Notes: a model not told the origin generated them from the letters alone. DNA of 64,000 nt from Duncaniella dubosii (GCF_004803915.1 NZ_CP039396.1:1364001-1428000), one strand, 5' to 3'. Shown: positions 15,824 through 27,163, numbered from the stretch's first letter. Numbers and translations are program-made.

Positions 15824-17907
15824 TGAAAAAGGACAATCGCAGTCATATTCTTATACGTTACGGTGTCATCATAGTTCTCATATTGCTCCTTTCGGCGCGT
15901 ATCGTGATGAAACTATGCGACACTACCATAATTGATGCCGACAAGTGGAATCACAGAGCCAACGAGCTTCTCTCGCAGAGCAAGGTCATAGTGCCTCCGC
16001 GAGGCAACATTCTCGCTTCTGACGGTAGCGTGCTTGCCACGAATCTCAATTTTTATACAGCGCGTATAGACTATCGTGCGGAAAAGTTTAACGAGAAGCT
16101 GTTTCGCGATACTATTGACCATCTTGCGGCACGTATGGCCGAATATTTTCCAGTCCGCGATGCTGCCGGATGGAAAAAACATCTTTTGAAACCGCTTGAC
16201 AAGGTGCGCGAGAAACGTCCGCGTGCCTATAAGCTCATGTCCGGCCTGTCGCACACCGATATGGAGATTATGAGGACTTTCCCGTTCTTCAGTATAAAAA
16301 ATCGTAACCGCAACGGTCTGACGTTCGAGAAATATATGCGCCGTTTCAATCCCTACGGTGATATGGCTCGCCGAAGCATCGGTGGTGTAGGTGAGACAAC
16401 AGAGAGCAAGGAGATACATGGAATTTCCGGGCTTGAAAAGGCCCTTGACTCGTTGCTATATGGAAAAATAGGCTACAGTAAGATGATCAATCTTACAAAA
16501 AAGATCACAGACTGGACCGATGTTCCTGCAATCCCGGGATGTGACATCGTGACTACAATCGATATCAATATGCAGGATATTGTCGAGAGCGAGCTTAACA
16601 ACGTGCTTGATACCTGTGGAGCTGACTGGGGCGTGGCCGTCCTGATGGATGTGAGAAACGGAGATATAAAAGCAATCTCGAATCTCGAACGCAATCCGAG
16701 AGGCGAAGGGTATATCGAGGCACGTAACCGTGCCGTGATGGGCTACGAGCCGGGTTCGGTTGTCAAGACTCTTTCGATGATGATTGCCGTTGAGGACGGG
16801 TTGATTCCGGATCTTGACGAAGTGCTGCCGACCGGTGGGGGATGGGCCTATGCCGGTGGCCGTCCGATTACCGATGCCCATCATTCGGCATCGATAAGGG
16901 TCGGAGATGTCCTCGAACAATCGTCCAATATAGGCATGGCCCGTATCATAACAAGAAAATACAATGACAATCCCGGCGCTTTCTATTCGCGCGTGAAGTC
17001 TCTCGGTTTTCTCGAACCTATGAACACCGGTATTGCGGGTGAAGTTCCTCCGCGTTTTGACAGTATAGCCAATGACCGTGGCGGCCGTATCGCTCTGTCG
17101 CGTATGAGCTATGGCTATGCGACAGAGATTCCTCCACTCTATACTCTTGCGATTTACAATGCTATCGCCAATGACGGAGTTTTCGTCCGTCCGCGTCTCG
17201 TCAAGGAGGTGAAAGGGGCGATTGACTCGGTTATGCCGATAAGTTACATGGGCGACGGCAGGGCATGTTCGCAGCGCACTGCCGGAATCCTCAGGCAGAT
17301 GCTCACCAATGTGGTGTGGGGCGATCACGGTACAGGGCGTTTCCTCCGCAACAACACAGTCAGGATTGCCGGTAAGACCGGTACATGCTACATGATTGAA
17401 AACGGTTCGTATAATCAAAACAAGAAGCGACTTGCTTTTTGCGGATTTTTCCCGGCTGATAACCCGAAGTATTCATGTGTGGTGTTGACGTGTCATCCGA
17501 CCAAAAATTATTTCGGAGCTGCCACGACTTCCGGGCAGGTCCTCCGCAACATAGCTCTCAAACTCTATTCCAGAGGCATGCTTGGCAACAGTTCCGACTA
17601 TCGCAGCAAGACTCCTTCGAATGAAGCACCGACTTTCTATGCCTCGGCGATGGGGCGCAAGGCTTACGACAAAGTGAAGTCCGAATTTTTGCTTCCTTCA
17701 CACCGGGCACTCAAATCTCCTGTCACGACATCCAAAGGGACACTCCCCGATGTCAAAGGCTACAGTCTCCGTGAAGCGCTTGTAGCGCTTGAGACCGCCG
17801 GCTACAATATCTCGTATTCTGGATCAGGATATGTCAGGTCAATGACTCCGGCGGCAGGAACTAAAGTCCCGCGCGGTTCACGCGTAAGGCTGGTTCTTGC
17901 GAATTAA
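15823..17907 (+). CDS. ftsI: division transpeptidase FtsI/SpoVD type with PASTA domain
   Basis: 694 residues with a GTG start overlapping the ftsL stop. One N-terminal membrane helix (residues ~9-27) is followed by the PBP dimerisation domain (PPRGNILASDGSVLATN) and the transpeptidase domain. Active-site motifs are intact: SVVK near residue 310, SSN in EQSSNIGMA, and KTGT near 517. The last ~65 residues (LPDVKGYSLREALVALETAGY) form a PASTA domain, as in SpoVD-like and Bacteroidetes FtsI. It cross-links septal peptidoglycan together with FtsW. Confidence 0.95.
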   Translation: MKKDNRSHILIRYGVIIVLILLLSARIVMKLCDTTIIDADKWNHRANELLSQSKVIVPPRGNILASDGSVLATNLNFYTARIDYRAEKFNEKLFRDTIDHLAARMAEYFPVRDAAGWKKHLLKPLDKVREKRPRAYKLMSGLSHTDMEIMRTFPFFSIKNRNRNGLTFEKYMRRFNPYGDMARRSIGGVGETTESKEIHGISGLEKALDSLLYGKIGYSKMINLTKKITDWTDVPAIPGCDIVTTIDINMQDIVESELNNVLDTCGADWGVAVLMDVRNGDIKAISNLERNPRGEGYIEARNRAVMGYEPGSVVKTLSMMIAVEDGLIPDLDEVLPTGGGWAYAGGRPITDAHHSASIRVGDVLEQSSNIGMARIITRKYNDNPGAFYSRVKSLGFLEPMNTGIAGEVPPRFDSIANDRGGRIALSRMSYGYATEIPPLYTLAIYNAIANDGVFVRPRLVKEVKGAIDSVMPISYMGDGRACSQRTAGILRQMLTNVVWGDHGTGRFLRNNTVRIAGKTGTCYMIENGSYNQNKKRLAFCGFFPADNPKYSCVVLTCHPTKNYFGAATTSGQVLRNIALKLYSRGMLGNSSDYRSKTPSNEAPTFYASAMGRKAYDKVKSEFLLPSHRALKSPVTTSKGTLPDVKGYSLREALVALETAGYNISYSGSGYVRSMTPAAGTKVPRGSRVRLVLAN

Positions 17908-17944
17908 AATGAATACAATCACATTCTAACACATATATATTAAG

Positions 17945-19405
17945 GTGAAAAAACTTCAAGAGCTTCTCTCCCCGCTTGACATCATAAAAATCATCGGCAG
18001 TGATGATAAAAATATTACCGCTCTCACTTCGGACTCACGCAAGGTTGAGGACGGGACACTTTTCGTCGCCGTTCCCGGAGTGAGTGTCGACGGCCACAGG
18101 TTCATTCCCATGGCTGAAGAAAAGGGTGCTGTGGCAGTGGTGTGTCAGGAACTCCCGTCGGAGTTGTCAACCCACGTGACATATATAGTTGTTCCATCGT
18201 CGGCGCTTGCCCTCGGTTATCTTGCCTCGCAATGGTTTGATAATCCGTCGCGGAAACTGAAACTCGTAGGAGTGACCGGCACAAACGGAAAGACAACGAC
18301 TGCTACACTTATTTATGAGATGGCACGTCTGCTCGGCCATAAGGCCGGTCTGCTGTCGACAGTGTGCAATTATGTGGATGAAAAGGCATATCCCACCGAC
18401 CATACGACGCCTGATCCTTATACGCTCAACGAGATGCTCCATCTCATGGTGGAGGCCGGTTGTGAGTATGCCGCAATGGAGGTGAGTTCTCATGCGGCAG
18501 ATCAGCAGCGTATAGCAGGTCTGCATTTTGTCGGAGGAGTCTTTACAAACCTCACCCGTGACCATCTGGACTATCATAAGACTTTCGAAGCTTATCTGGC
18601 TGCAAAGAAGAAGTTTTTCGACATGCTTCCGGCTGAGGCATTCGCCCTCACTAATGCAGACGATAAGGTCGGAGAAGTGATGTTGCAGAACACCCGCGCG
18701 CATCGCTATACTTACTCGCTGCGCAGCGATGCGGATTTTCGCGGACGTATCGTAGAGTCGCGTCTCGACGGGACATTGCTTTCGCTCAACGGAAACGAAG
18801 TGGAACTTCTGTTTACCGGAAAGTTCAATGCCTATAATCTTACAGCCGTCTATGGCGCTTGTGTGCTGATAGGCTGGCAGAAAGAAGATGTGTTGCGCGA
18901 AATGTCGCGTCTTGTCCCGGTAGCCGGACGTTTTCAGGCTTTCCATTCACCCAAAGGTTATACGGCTATTGTCGATTATGCCCATACACCCGATGCGGTT
19001 GTCAATGTCCTCAACGCAATACGCGAGGTCATCGGCAAGGACGGCGAAATTATCACCGTTGTTGGCGCAGGCGGTAACCGCGACAAGGGAAAGCGTCCCA
19101 TTATGGCACGTGAGGCCGCCGCACGTAGCGAACGGTTGATTCTTACTTCAGACAATCCTCGCTTTGAAGAGCCCGAGGATATTCTCCATGATATGGAGGA
19201 AGGTCTCGACGAGGAGGCCCGCAAACGTACGTTGCATATAACTGACCGCCGTCAGGCTATACGTACAGCCGCTACCCTTGCCGGTAAGGGCTCGGTGATT
19301 CTAATTGCCGGAAAAGGCCATGAGGATTATCAGGAAATCAAAGGCGTGAAACATCATTTCGATGACCGCGAGGTAATAATGGAGATAATAGCTGACGAAA
19401 AGTGA
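17945..19405 (+). CDS. murE: UDP-MurNAc-L-Ala-D-Glu:meso-diaminopimelate ligase
   Basis: 486 residues with a GTG start. The ATP loop [11 protein letters not shown], the [10 protein letters not shown] motif and [12 protein letters not shown] are those of Mur ligases. The specificity motif DNPR (in [11 protein letters not shown]) indicates meso-diaminopimelate as the added amino acid, consistent with a Gram-negative wall and with dapA later in the window. It lies 37 bases after ftsI in the same operon. Confidence 0.96.
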   Translation: MKKLQELLSPLDIIKIIGSDDKNITALTSDSRKVEDGTLFVAVPGVSVDGHRFIPMAEEKGAVAVVCQELPSELSTHVTYIVVPSSALALGYLASQWFDNPSRKLKLVGVTGTNGKTTTATLIYEMARLLGHKAGLLSTVCNYVDEKAYPTDHTTPDPYTLNEMLHLMVEAGCEYAAMEVSSHAADQQRIAGLHFVGGVFTNLTRDHLDYHKTFEAYLAAKKKFFDMLPAEAFALTNADDKVGEVMLQNTRAHRYTYSLRSDADFRGRIVESRLDGTLLSLNGNEVELLFTGKFNAYNLTAVYGACVLIGWQKEDVLREMSRLVPVAGRFQAFHSPKGYTAIVDYAHTPDAVVNVLNAIREVIGKDGEIITVVGAGGNRDKGKRPIMAREAAARSERLILTSDNPRFEEPEDILHDMEEGLDEEARKRTLHITDRRQAIRTAATLAGKGSVILIAGKGHEDYQEIKGVKHHFDDREVIMEIIADEK

Positions 19406-19520
19406 CGTCCTTGTTCCGAATGCTGTTGTTTTAATCAAAACGTTAAAAATCAGATTTAGAAAAAGTGCTTTACTATCTGTTTGAATTTCTGCAGGAATAT
19501 AATTTCCCGGCTCTCGACTG

Positions 19521-20729
19521 ATGAGCTACATCACCTTCCGTTCGGGTGCGGCGCTGTTGTTGTCTCTTTTCATCGCGCTTGTGTTCGGCCGTAAGATCAT
19601 CGACCGTCTACAGCTTATGCAGGTTGGCGAGATTATCCGTGACCTCGGGCTGGAGGGACAGATGCAGAAGACCGGGACTCCTACAATGGGTGGTGTGATA
19701 ATAATAATATCCATCCTTGTTCCTTGTCTGCTCGTGGGAGACCTCAGCAACATTTACATGCTCCTTATGATAATATCGACCATCTGGCTCGGGACTCTCG
19801 GCTTTTGCGATGATTATATTAAGGTGGCGAAACACGACAAGGAAGGCATGAAGGGAAAATTCAAGATTGTCGGTCAGGTAGGCCTCGGTCTCATCGTCGG
19901 TCTTACAATGTATTTCAGTCCTGATATAACCCAGCGCGAGGTTGTTCCGGTAGAATATACGGAGAATAATGTTGAGACAGTATATGTCGCGGATTCGCAG
20001 GATGTGAAATCAACGCAGACAACCATTCCTTTTGTCAAAGACAATAACTTTGACTATGCTTATCTTACAGAATGGATGGGGCCGTATGCACAGGCCGGCG
20101 GATGGATTGTGTTTGTCATTGTCGTCATTGTCGTTGTAGCGGCAACAAGTAACGGTGCGAATCTTACTGACGGCCTTGACGGGCTGTGTGCGGGAACTTC
20201 GGCTATTATCTGTGTGGCTCTTGCCATCATGGCCTATCTCGGAGGCAATGTCATCTACTCGACATACCTTAATATAATGTATATACCGCAATCCTCCGAA
20301 CTGGTCGTATTCATGTCGGCCTTTATCGGCGCATTGATTGGTTTTCTGTGGTATAATGCTTATCCCGCGCAGGTTTTCATGGGTGATACAGGGTCGCTTA
20401 CCATCGGAGGAATCATTGCCGTGTTTGCAATCCTCATCCATAAAGAATTGCTGATCCCCATCCTTTGCGCAATCTTTTTTGTTGAGGATCTCTCTGTGAT
20501 GCTTCAGGTCGCATATTTCAAGTACACCAAGAAGAAATATGGTCAGGGACGTCGCATATTCAAGATGACACCGCTCCATCATCACTACCAGAAGCCGGGC
20601 AATTCGGGAATAGAGGCTCTCATCCAAGCTCCTCTAAGAGCCATTCCGGAGTCGAAGATTGTCACCCGCTTCTGGATTGTCGGCATTTTCTTGGCCGTAA
20701 TTACTTTTGTAACTCTTAAAATCAGGTAA
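19521..20729 (+). CDS. mraY: phospho-MurNAc-pentapeptide transferase MraY
   Basis: 402 residues, a multi-pass membrane enzyme making lipid I from UDP-MurNAc-pentapeptide and undecaprenyl phosphate. Visible signatures: [43 protein letters not shown] and the MTPLHHHYQ histidine triad. It carries a ~50-residue insertion (about 133-185, rich in acidic and polar residues) compared with E. coli MraY; similar insertions are known from Bacteroidetes. A 115-base gap separates it from murE. Confidence 0.96.
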   Translation: MSYITFRSGAALLLSLFIALVFGRKIIDRLQLMQVGEIIRDLGLEGQMQKTGTPTMGGVIIIISILVPCLLVGDLSNIYMLLMIISTIWLGTLGFCDDYIKVAKHDKEGMKGKFKIVGQVGLGLIVGLTMYFSPDITQREVVPVEYTENNVETVYVADSQDVKSTQTTIPFVKDNNFDYAYLTEWMGPYAQAGGWIVFVIVVIVVVAATSNGANLTDGLDGLCAGTSAIICVALAIMAYLGGNVIYSTYLNIMYIPQSSELVVFMSAFIGALIGFLWYNAYPAQVFMGDTGSLTIGGIIAVFAILIHKELLIPILCAIFFVEDLSVMLQVAYFKYTKKKYGQGRRIFKMTPLHHHYQKPGNSGIEALIQAPLRAIPESKIVTRFWIVGIFLAVITFVTLKIR

Positions 20730-20761
20730 ACATCCTGACCTCAACAATAAAAAATAACGAA

Positions 20762-22108
20762 ATGGCAAAAAATCTCGTGGTACTCGGCGGAGGCGAAAGC
20801 GGCGTAGGCGCTGCTATCCTCGGCAAGGAAAAAGGAATGAACGTCTTTTTGAGCGACTATGGAACTATAGCCGACAATTATCGTCAGCAGCTCGATGAAG
20901 AAGGTATCGAGTGGGAGGACGGTCGTCATTCAATGGACCGCATTCTTGCAGCCGATGAGGTGGTCAAAAGTCCGGGTATAGCTCCTTCGGCTCCTGTCAT
21001 GAAGGCTATCGCAGAGAAGGGTATTCCGGTGATTTCCGAAATCGAGTTCGCCGGACGATACACCGATGCAAAGATGGTCTGCATCACAGGCAGCAACGGC
21101 AAGACTACCACCACACTCCTCACATATCATATACTCAAGAACGCAGGTCTGAATGTTGGATTGGCCGGAAATGTCGGCCGCAGTCTTGCTCTTCAGGTCG
21201 CGCGTGACCATCATGACGTTTATGTCATCGAGCTGTCAAGCTTCCAGTTGGAAAACATGTATGCGTTCCGTGCAAATATCGCAGTGATTCTCAACATCAC
21301 ACCAGATCATCTTGACAGGTATGAGTACAAGATGCAGAACTACATCAACGCCAAGTTCCGCATTCTCAACAACCTTACTCCGCAGGATGCTTTCATCTAT
21401 TGGCAGGATGACCCTGTGATTACCCGTCAGCTTGAACGCATACGCACGGAGGCGCAGATGTTCCCCTTCGCCGAACATCATGAACCCGGAAGCCGCGCTT
21501 GGGTCGATGATGAAGCGTCGCTTATAATTGACACGCCTGAAACATCTCTCAACATGCCGCGTGCGGAACTTTCGCTCAACGGCCTCCACAATCTTTACAA
21601 CTCTATGGCTGCCGCTCTGTCGGCATGTATCCTTGATATTGACAAGGAGGAAATCCGTGAGGCTCTCGGCGACTTCGAAGGTGTGGAACACCGGCTGGAA
21701 TATGTTGCGACTGTCAACGGGGTGCGCTACATCAACGACTCAAAGGCCACCAACGTCAACTCATGCTGGTATGCACTTGAATCAATGCCTGAAAATACAG
21801 TCCTCATTCTTGGAGGAAAAGACAAGGGCAACGATTACAGCGAGATTCTTCCGCTTGTCAAGGAAAAGGTCAAGGCCATTGTCTGCATGGGCAAGGACAA
21901 TGCCAAGCTGCTCGATTTCTTCGGCAAGGAAGTACCTGAGATATATGATACCCATTCCATCGAGGAAGCTGTGGCAAAATGTGCGTCGGTCGCATGTCCG
22001 GGCGATACAGTGCTTCTTTCGCCCTGTTGTGCGAGCTTTGACCTCTTCAACAGCTACGAAGACCGTGGTCATAAGTTCAAGGAGCAGGTCGGAAAACTTA
22101 AGGCCTGA
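20762..22108 (+). CDS. murD: UDP-MurNAc-L-alanine:D-glutamate ligase
   Basis: 448 residues. The N-terminal VLGGGESGVGAAIL nucleotide-fold, the ATP loop GSNGKTTTTLL, FQLENM and NDSKATNVNSCWYAL are all MurD hallmarks, as is LSPCCASFDLFNSYEDRG near the C-terminus. It adds D-Glu to UDP-MurNAc-L-Ala in the cytoplasm. It follows mraY by 32 bases and precedes ftsW by 89. Confidence 0.96.
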   Translation: MAKNLVVLGGGESGVGAAILGKEKGMNVFLSDYGTIADNYRQQLDEEGIEWEDGRHSMDRILAADEVVKSPGIAPSAPVMKAIAEKGIPVISEIEFAGRYTDAKMVCITGSNGKTTTTLLTYHILKNAGLNVGLAGNVGRSLALQVARDHHDVYVIELSSFQLENMYAFRANIAVILNITPDHLDRYEYKMQNYINAKFRILNNLTPQDAFIYWQDDPVITRQLERIRTEAQMFPFAEHHEPGSRAWVDDEASLIIDTPETSLNMPRAELSLNGLHNLYNSMAAALSACILDIDKEEIREALGDFEGVEHRLEYVATVNGVRYINDSKATNVNSCWYALESMPENTVLILGGKDKGNDYSEILPLVKEKVKAIVCMGKDNAKLLDFFGKEVPEIYDTHSIEEAVAKCASVACPGDTVLLSPCCASFDLFNSYEDRGHKFKEQVGKLKA

Positions 22109-22197
22109 AGCTTCGTTCATGGCTTGAGCCTTGAAAGAAGCTCACGCAGCCCCTCATTCATTGTTCTTAATAAGTTCATCCTTAATATTTGAAATAA

Positions 22198-23529
22198 GTG
22201 TCAGTCGAATCTCCCTCCCTTCAGGTCGATGAGCAGCAGTCAACGGTGAAACCTAAAGCTGTCGCCAAGGCCGACAAACATATCTGGGGCATATTCATAG
22301 CCCTGTGCATCATATCTACGATAGAACTCTACAGTGCTTCCTCGCGTGAGGTCGCAAGTTCGTCGATAGGTGTGATGGGGCCTATCATACGTCATCTTGT
22401 AATGCTCGGTGGCGGCGCTCTGATTGTCTGGTTCTTGTCGAAACGTCATTACTCGGAGTTCATCCCACTCACACTCGGCTTTGCCGCTGTCAGTGTGGTC
22501 ATGATGGTCTACGTGATGTTTTTCGGTGAGATTGTCAATGGTGCGCGCCGGTCGCTTACGATTTTAGGCATAGGCATCTATCCGGCCGAGATGGTCAAAT
22601 TGTCGGCGGTGTTGCTTATAGCCCTCGTCATGTCGTGGAATCCGAACACACAGAAAGTGGGAGTTACCTCAAAGGCCGTTGTCTACTCCGGAATCATAGT
22701 CCTGTTTCTCAGCGGTCTGCTGATTGAACAGGGTCTTACCAACACATTGCTGCTGCTGTCTATCAGCTATTCGATGATGATTGTCGGAGGAGTGAGGCTC
22801 GTACACCTCTTGGTGCTGACTGTCGCCTATGCAGCCTGTGGCGGTGTGTTTATATTATATCTGCTTCTGAGCGAGCCGAAAGATATTCCGGCAGATGCTG
22901 ACCAGAAGGTTGAAATGATTGACGGAAAGGAGAAGAAAAATCCGACCCGTCTTGACACATGGATTGCCCGCTTGCAGCGACATGGACAGGATTCTGTCCC
23001 TAAATGGGAGATTCCTGCTACCGGCAAGAACCGTCAGGAAATACTTTCATATATGGCTCAGGCCAACGGTGGCATCTATGGTGTCGGCCCGGGCAATTCG
23101 CGTGAAGCCTCACGGTTGCCGCTGGCTTTTTCCGACTATATATTTGCTATTATCGTTGAGGAGCTGGGGCTGATCGGTGGTATTGTGGTTTTGGTCCTGT
23201 ATCTGTGGCTGCTCGGACGCGCCTTGGGGATAGCTTCGCATTGCAATCGCACTTACCCCGCTCTTGTGGTCATCGGAATGGCTATCATGATTGTGTTTCA
23301 GGCTCTGTTCCACATGGGCATTGTCAGCGGCTTTTTCCCGGTGTCGGGTCAGCCTTTGCCCTTGCTTTCGAAGGGCGGAACTTCGATTGCGGTCACTGCT
23401 ATAGCATTCGGAATAATGCTTTCGATAAGCCGGACAGCCACACGGCAGGGCAGCAGGAAACAGGATATCCGCGATGAGATTGACGCTCTCCCCGAACAGT
23501 TTGATGCAGAAAATCAGATGCAGCTGTGA
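22198..23529 (+). CDS. ftsW: division septum glycosyltransferase FtsW
   Basis: 443 residues with a GTG start. About ten membrane segments are visible. SEDS-family motifs include NGARRSLTILGIGIYPAEMVKLSAV, GVGPGNSREASRLPLAFSDYIFA, EELGLIGG and FFPVSGQPLPLLSKGGTS. FtsW polymerises lipid II at the septum with FtsI. Compared with E. coli it has a ~35-residue hydrophilic insert (about residues 228-265) before GVGPGNS, which appears to lie in a loop. It sits in the expected dcw position between murD and murG. Confidence 0.95.
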   Translation: MSVESPSLQVDEQQSTVKPKAVAKADKHIWGIFIALCIISTIELYSASSREVASSSIGVMGPIIRHLVMLGGGALIVWFLSKRHYSEFIPLTLGFAAVSVVMMVYVMFFGEIVNGARRSLTILGIGIYPAEMVKLSAVLLIALVMSWNPNTQKVGVTSKAVVYSGIIVLFLSGLLIEQGLTNTLLLLSISYSMMIVGGVRLVHLLVLTVAYAACGGVFILYLLLSEPKDIPADADQKVEMIDGKEKKNPTRLDTWIARLQRHGQDSVPKWEIPATGKNRQEILSYMAQANGGIYGVGPGNSREASRLPLAFSDYIFAIIVEELGLIGGIVVLVLYLWLLGRALGIASHCNRTYPALVVIGMAIMIVFQALFHMGIVSGFFPVSGQPLPLLSKGGTSIAVTAIAFGIMLSISRTATRQGSRKQDIRDEIDALPEQFDAENQMQL

Positions 23530-23620
23530 GCAATAAAGGCTTTATAAGTGTTAAATTTATAATTGAAATGTAAATTACCGCTTTTTAAAGTTTCTATTAT
23601 AACATAACGAAGATACGACT

Positions 23621-24751
23621 ATGACAGATTCAAGGAATAAAGGTGACGGAAGTCGCGCCGTGGAACGGGTATTGATTTCAGGCGGCGGGACTGGCGGCCA
23701 TATTTTCCCGGCTCTTTCGATAGCGAATGCCATCAGGCGGCGCTATCCAGATGCTGACATCCTTTTTGTCGGTGCACAAGGCCGCATGGAGATGGAGCGA
23801 GTCCCGGCAGCCGGCTATCCTATCGAGGGTTTGCCTGTGGCCGGATTTGACCGCAAGCGCCTGTGGCGTAACTTCGGGGTGTTGATTAAACTGTGGAAGT
23901 CGCTTCGCAAGGCCCGCCGGATTGTCCGTGAGTTCAAGCCTGACATTGCAATCGGTGTCGGAGGCTATGCGAGCGGTCCGGTATTGAAACAGGCTCAGAA
24001 GCAGGGTATTCCTACTCTTCTGCAGGAACAGAATTCGTATGCCGGAGTGACCAACAAACTTCTCGCACGGAAGGCAAATGCAATATGCGTGGCCTACGAC
24101 GGTATGGAGCGCTTCTTTCCGGCCGATGTTATAATCAAGACCGGAAATCCTGTGCGTGCCGATCTTGACGGATGTAAGCTGTCGCAGCGCGAAGCGAAAG
24201 TCAAACTTGGCTTCGATGGCGACCGTCCGTTGATTCTTTCAGTTGGCGGAAGTCTTGGCGCGCGCACCGTAAACGAGGCTATCGCGGTTTCGCTTCCGAT
24301 GCTTCACGACAAAGGTATAAGTCTTCTGTGGCAGACCGGCCGATATGGCGAAAAAGAGTTTCAGTCGAAGGCCGCCGGTTATGACAATGTCAAAGCCATG
24401 ACCTTTATTTCGGATATGGCTACCGCCTACCGTGCAGCCGATCTGGTCGTGTCGCGAGCCGGAGCAGGGACGATTTCAGAACTTCAGAATCTTTCAAAGG
24501 CTTGTATCCTTATCCCTTCGCCGAATGTGGCTGAGGATCATCAGCGGCATAATGCCGAGGCTCTGTCGACCAAGGGTGCGGCCGTAATGATACTTGATGC
24601 GGACGCTGTCCGTGATTTGCCATCGACTATCGCAGAACTTATCGCCGAGCCGGAAAAACGTGAGGCTCTTAGCCATGAAATATCCAAAATGGCTTTAAAA
24701 AATGCCGACGAGATGATAGTCGACAGGATAAAGGAAATTATTGGGAGATAA
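23621..24751 (+). CDS. murG: MurG N-acetylglucosaminyltransferase
   Basis: 376 residues. SGGGTGGHIFPALSIA at residues ~19-34, GVGGYASGP, LLQEQNSYAGVTNKLLA and the UDP-binding SRAGAGTISEL are diagnostic of MurG, which converts lipid I to lipid II at the inner membrane. The N-terminal 18 residues are slightly longer and more polar than usual. It lies 91 bases after ftsW. Confidence 0.96.
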   Translation: MTDSRNKGDGSRAVERVLISGGGTGGHIFPALSIANAIRRRYPDADILFVGAQGRMEMERVPAAGYPIEGLPVAGFDRKRLWRNFGVLIKLWKSLRKARRIVREFKPDIAIGVGGYASGPVLKQAQKQGIPTLLQEQNSYAGVTNKLLARKANAICVAYDGMERFFPADVIIKTGNPVRADLDGCKLSQREAKVKLGFDGDRPLILSVGGSLGARTVNEAIAVSLPMLHDKGISLLWQTGRYGEKEFQSKAAGYDNVKAMTFISDMATAYRAADLVVSRAGAGTISELQNLSKACILIPSPNVAEDHQRHNAEALSTKGAAVMILDADAVRDLPSTIAELIAEPEKREALSHEISKMALKNADEMIVDRIKEIIGR

Positions 24752-24808
24752 CTATGCGGTTTTCATAGATAAAGCTCCTTGTTTATAATCATCTAAAGGG
24801 AATATGTC

Positions 24809-26197
24809 ATGAATAAAGACTTGACCAACATACAGAATATATATTTTGTCGGTGCGGGTGGCATCGGCATGGCGGCTCTCGAACGTTATTTTCTTGCCAA
24901 AGGTAAAAATGTCGCCGGATATGACCGTACATCGACAGCCTTGACCGACGAGTTGTGCAGTGAAGGTGTCGAGATTTCATTTGACGAAAGTATCGATTCC
25001 ATTCCGAATGATTTCCGCAATCCTGATACGACACTTGTGGTCTACACTCCCGCTGTGCCTGACAGTCTTCCGATTCTTGAATACTTCCGGGCTAACGGAT
25101 TCGATGTGCTGAAACGTGCCGCTGTCCTCGGACTCATCACCCGTTCGTCACGCTCACTTTGTTTCGCGGGAACTCACGGCAAGACCACCACTTCATCAAT
25201 GGCCGCACATATCCTTAAGAGCGGTTCGGTCGGATGCAATGCTTTCCTTGGTGGAGAACTCATCAACTATGGAACAAATTTCCTCATCAGTCCGTCGTCG
25301 GATTTCAGCGTTATTGAGGCCGACGAGTTTGACAGGTCTTTCCATCATCTTACGCCTTATGTGGCTGTGATTACAGCTACCGATCCTGATCATCTTGATA
25401 TATATGGCGATGAGGCTGCCTACCTTGAAAGTTTCGCCCATTTCACCGAGCTTATCCGTCCCGGAGGGTCTCTTGTGATCCATGAGGATCTTAAATTGAA
25501 ACCGAGACCGCAGGAGGGAGTCAGAGTCCTGACTTATTCGCGTGACAAGGGCGATTTCCATGCCACATATATCCGTCGTGAACCCGGCAACATCACTTTT
25601 GATATAGTAACCCCGAGAGGCACTATCCGCAACGTGAACCTCGGAGTTCCCGTCGAGGTGAATATCGAGAATGCGGTAGCGGCTGTGGCTGCGGTCTGTC
25701 TTACCAATGCGTGGGAACCCGAAGTGATCCGCGAGGCCATAAGCTCATATCGCGGAACCAAGCGCCGTTTTGAGACACATCTGAAGGAAGATAACGGTGC
25801 CGGTCATGTCATTATCGACGATTATGCGCATCATCCCGAAGAAATCAGAAAATCCATTGAGTCAGTCAAAGCACTCTATCCGGGCCGCAGACTGACAGTC
25901 GCATTCCAGCCCCATCTCTATTCCCGCACACGGGATTTTGCTGCTGAATTTGCCGATGCGCTGTCGGCCGCCGATTCGCTTGTGCTGCTCGACATTTATC
26001 CCGCACGGGAGGCTCCGATTGCCGGTGTAAGCTCTCGAATCATCTTTGACAATGTTAAATGTGAGGATAAAAGCTTAATTAGCAAAGAAAAATTGGTGGA
26101 AACGTTGAAAAATCGTAACTTTGACATCCTACTAACCCTTGGAGCCGGAGATATCAACACTTATATTCCTCAAATTATTGGCTCATTGAAAGAATAA
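24809..26197 (+). CDS. murC: UDP-MurNAc:L-alanine ligase
   Basis: 462 residues. FVGAGGIGMAALERY at the N-terminus, the ATP loop GTHGKTTTSSMAAHIL, FDRSFHHL and IDDYAHHPEEI mark MurC, the first Mur ligase. Length is normal. It follows murG by 57 bases and precedes ftsQ by 40, in one operon. Confidence 0.96.
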   Translation: MNKDLTNIQNIYFVGAGGIGMAALERYFLAKGKNVAGYDRTSTALTDELCSEGVEISFDESIDSIPNDFRNPDTTLVVYTPAVPDSLPILEYFRANGFDVLKRAAVLGLITRSSRSLCFAGTHGKTTTSSMAAHILKSGSVGCNAFLGGELINYGTNFLISPSSDFSVIEADEFDRSFHHLTPYVAVITATDPDHLDIYGDEAAYLESFAHFTELIRPGGSLVIHEDLKLKPRPQEGVRVLTYSRDKGDFHATYIRREPGNITFDIVTPRGTIRNVNLGVPVEVNIENAVAAVAAVCLTNAWEPEVIREAISSYRGTKRRFETHLKEDNGAGHVIIDDYAHHPEEIRKSIESVKALYPGRRLTVAFQPHLYSRTRDFAAEFADALSAADSLVLLDIYPAREAPIAGVSSRIIFDNVKCEDKSLISKEKLVETLKNRNFDILLTLGAGDINTYIPQIIGSLKE

Positions 26198-26237
26198 TCA
26201 AACTGTTTTTATTGTAAAAACCGTATTTTGAATAAAC

Positions 26238-27134
26238 ATGTCCGACTATATTAAGGCCATATTCTCATTGATGCTTGTCGTCTATCTCATTGTCGCACTT
26301 TCCATGACAGTGGGCGAGGCCGATACTCAGCTTTGTCGAGCCTTTGAAATATCGGTCGAGGACAGCGACGGCGGCCGCAGCTTCGTGACTGCCGGTGAGC
26401 TTGTCCGTGAACTTGACTCCCTCCCGGAGAAAGCTCCCGGAATGGCTCTTGCCAATATAAATACACAGGAGATACGCAAGCATCTGCTCGACCTTGACAA
26501 GATTGAGGATGTGGAGGTGTTGCGTATGACCGACGGAACCATACGCATCAAGGCTGTGCCGATTATACCGATTGCCCGTGTCTTTGATGCCGGAAGTTCA
26601 TATTATATCAACAAGGCCGGAAAGAAGGTCGGCGCCGATGCGCGCTATCACAAGGATGTTCCCCTGATTGAAGGCCGTTTTGATTACCCTGACTCGACTT
26701 TTACATCGGAATCGTTGCTCCCTTTGCTCAGCTACATATCCAACGATTCGGTATGGAACTCCTACATTTCGATGATAAAGGTCAAGTCTCCGACCGATAT
26801 CATACTTGTCCCGGTCATCCGCGAACATGTCATCAACATCGGCGCGCCCGAAGGATTCGATGATAAGTTTGAACGGCTTAAGAGATTCTACAGAGAGGTG
26901 CTTCCCCAGCAGGGCTGGGAGAAATATGACACTCTCACTTTGAAATGGAAAGGGCAGCTTGTCGCCTCCAAGCGCAGGCGTGCCACTCAGAAAGTTCCCG
27001 TCGTCCACTACGACGATGACGAGACGGTCGATATGGGAACTATGCTTGCAGGCGAAGGGGTAGCACCCGGACAGACTGTCCCCGGCGTGAAGGCTCATTC
27101 TGAAAAGCCTATCCCGGCAAGACAGAAATACTAA
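26238..27134 (+). CDS. ftsQ: cell division protein FtsQ
   Basis: 298 residues with one N-terminal membrane helix (about 7-25) and a periplasmic part. The ~95-180 region (IEDVEVLRMTDGTIRIKAVPIIPIARVF) looks like the FtsQ beta domain. The POTRA part is weakly conserved, as in other Bacteroidetes, so the call leans on position between murC and ftsA. The C-terminal ~60 residues are polar and probably disordered (HYDDDETVDMG onward). Confidence 0.88.
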   Translation: MSDYIKAIFSLMLVVYLIVALSMTVGEADTQLCRAFEISVEDSDGGRSFVTAGELVRELDSLPEKAPGMALANINTQEIRKHLLDLDKIEDVEVLRMTDGTIRIKAVPIIPIARVFDAGSSYYINKAGKKVGADARYHKDVPLIEGRFDYPDSTFTSESLLPLLSYISNDSVWNSYISMIKVKSPTDIILVPVIREHVINIGAPEGFDDKFERLKRFYREVLPQQGWEKYDTLTLKWKGQLVASKRRRATQKVPVVHYDDDETVDMGTMLAGEGVAPGQTVPGVKAHSEKPIPARQKY

Positions 27135-27163
27135 ACATTAATCCGATAAATCATACATCCCCA

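Noticed and set aside
16456..17418. 320-codon open frame on the minus strand opposite ftsI
   Set aside because: Antisense shadow of the transpeptidase gene; composition rich in His, Arg and Ile, as expected from reverse reading.
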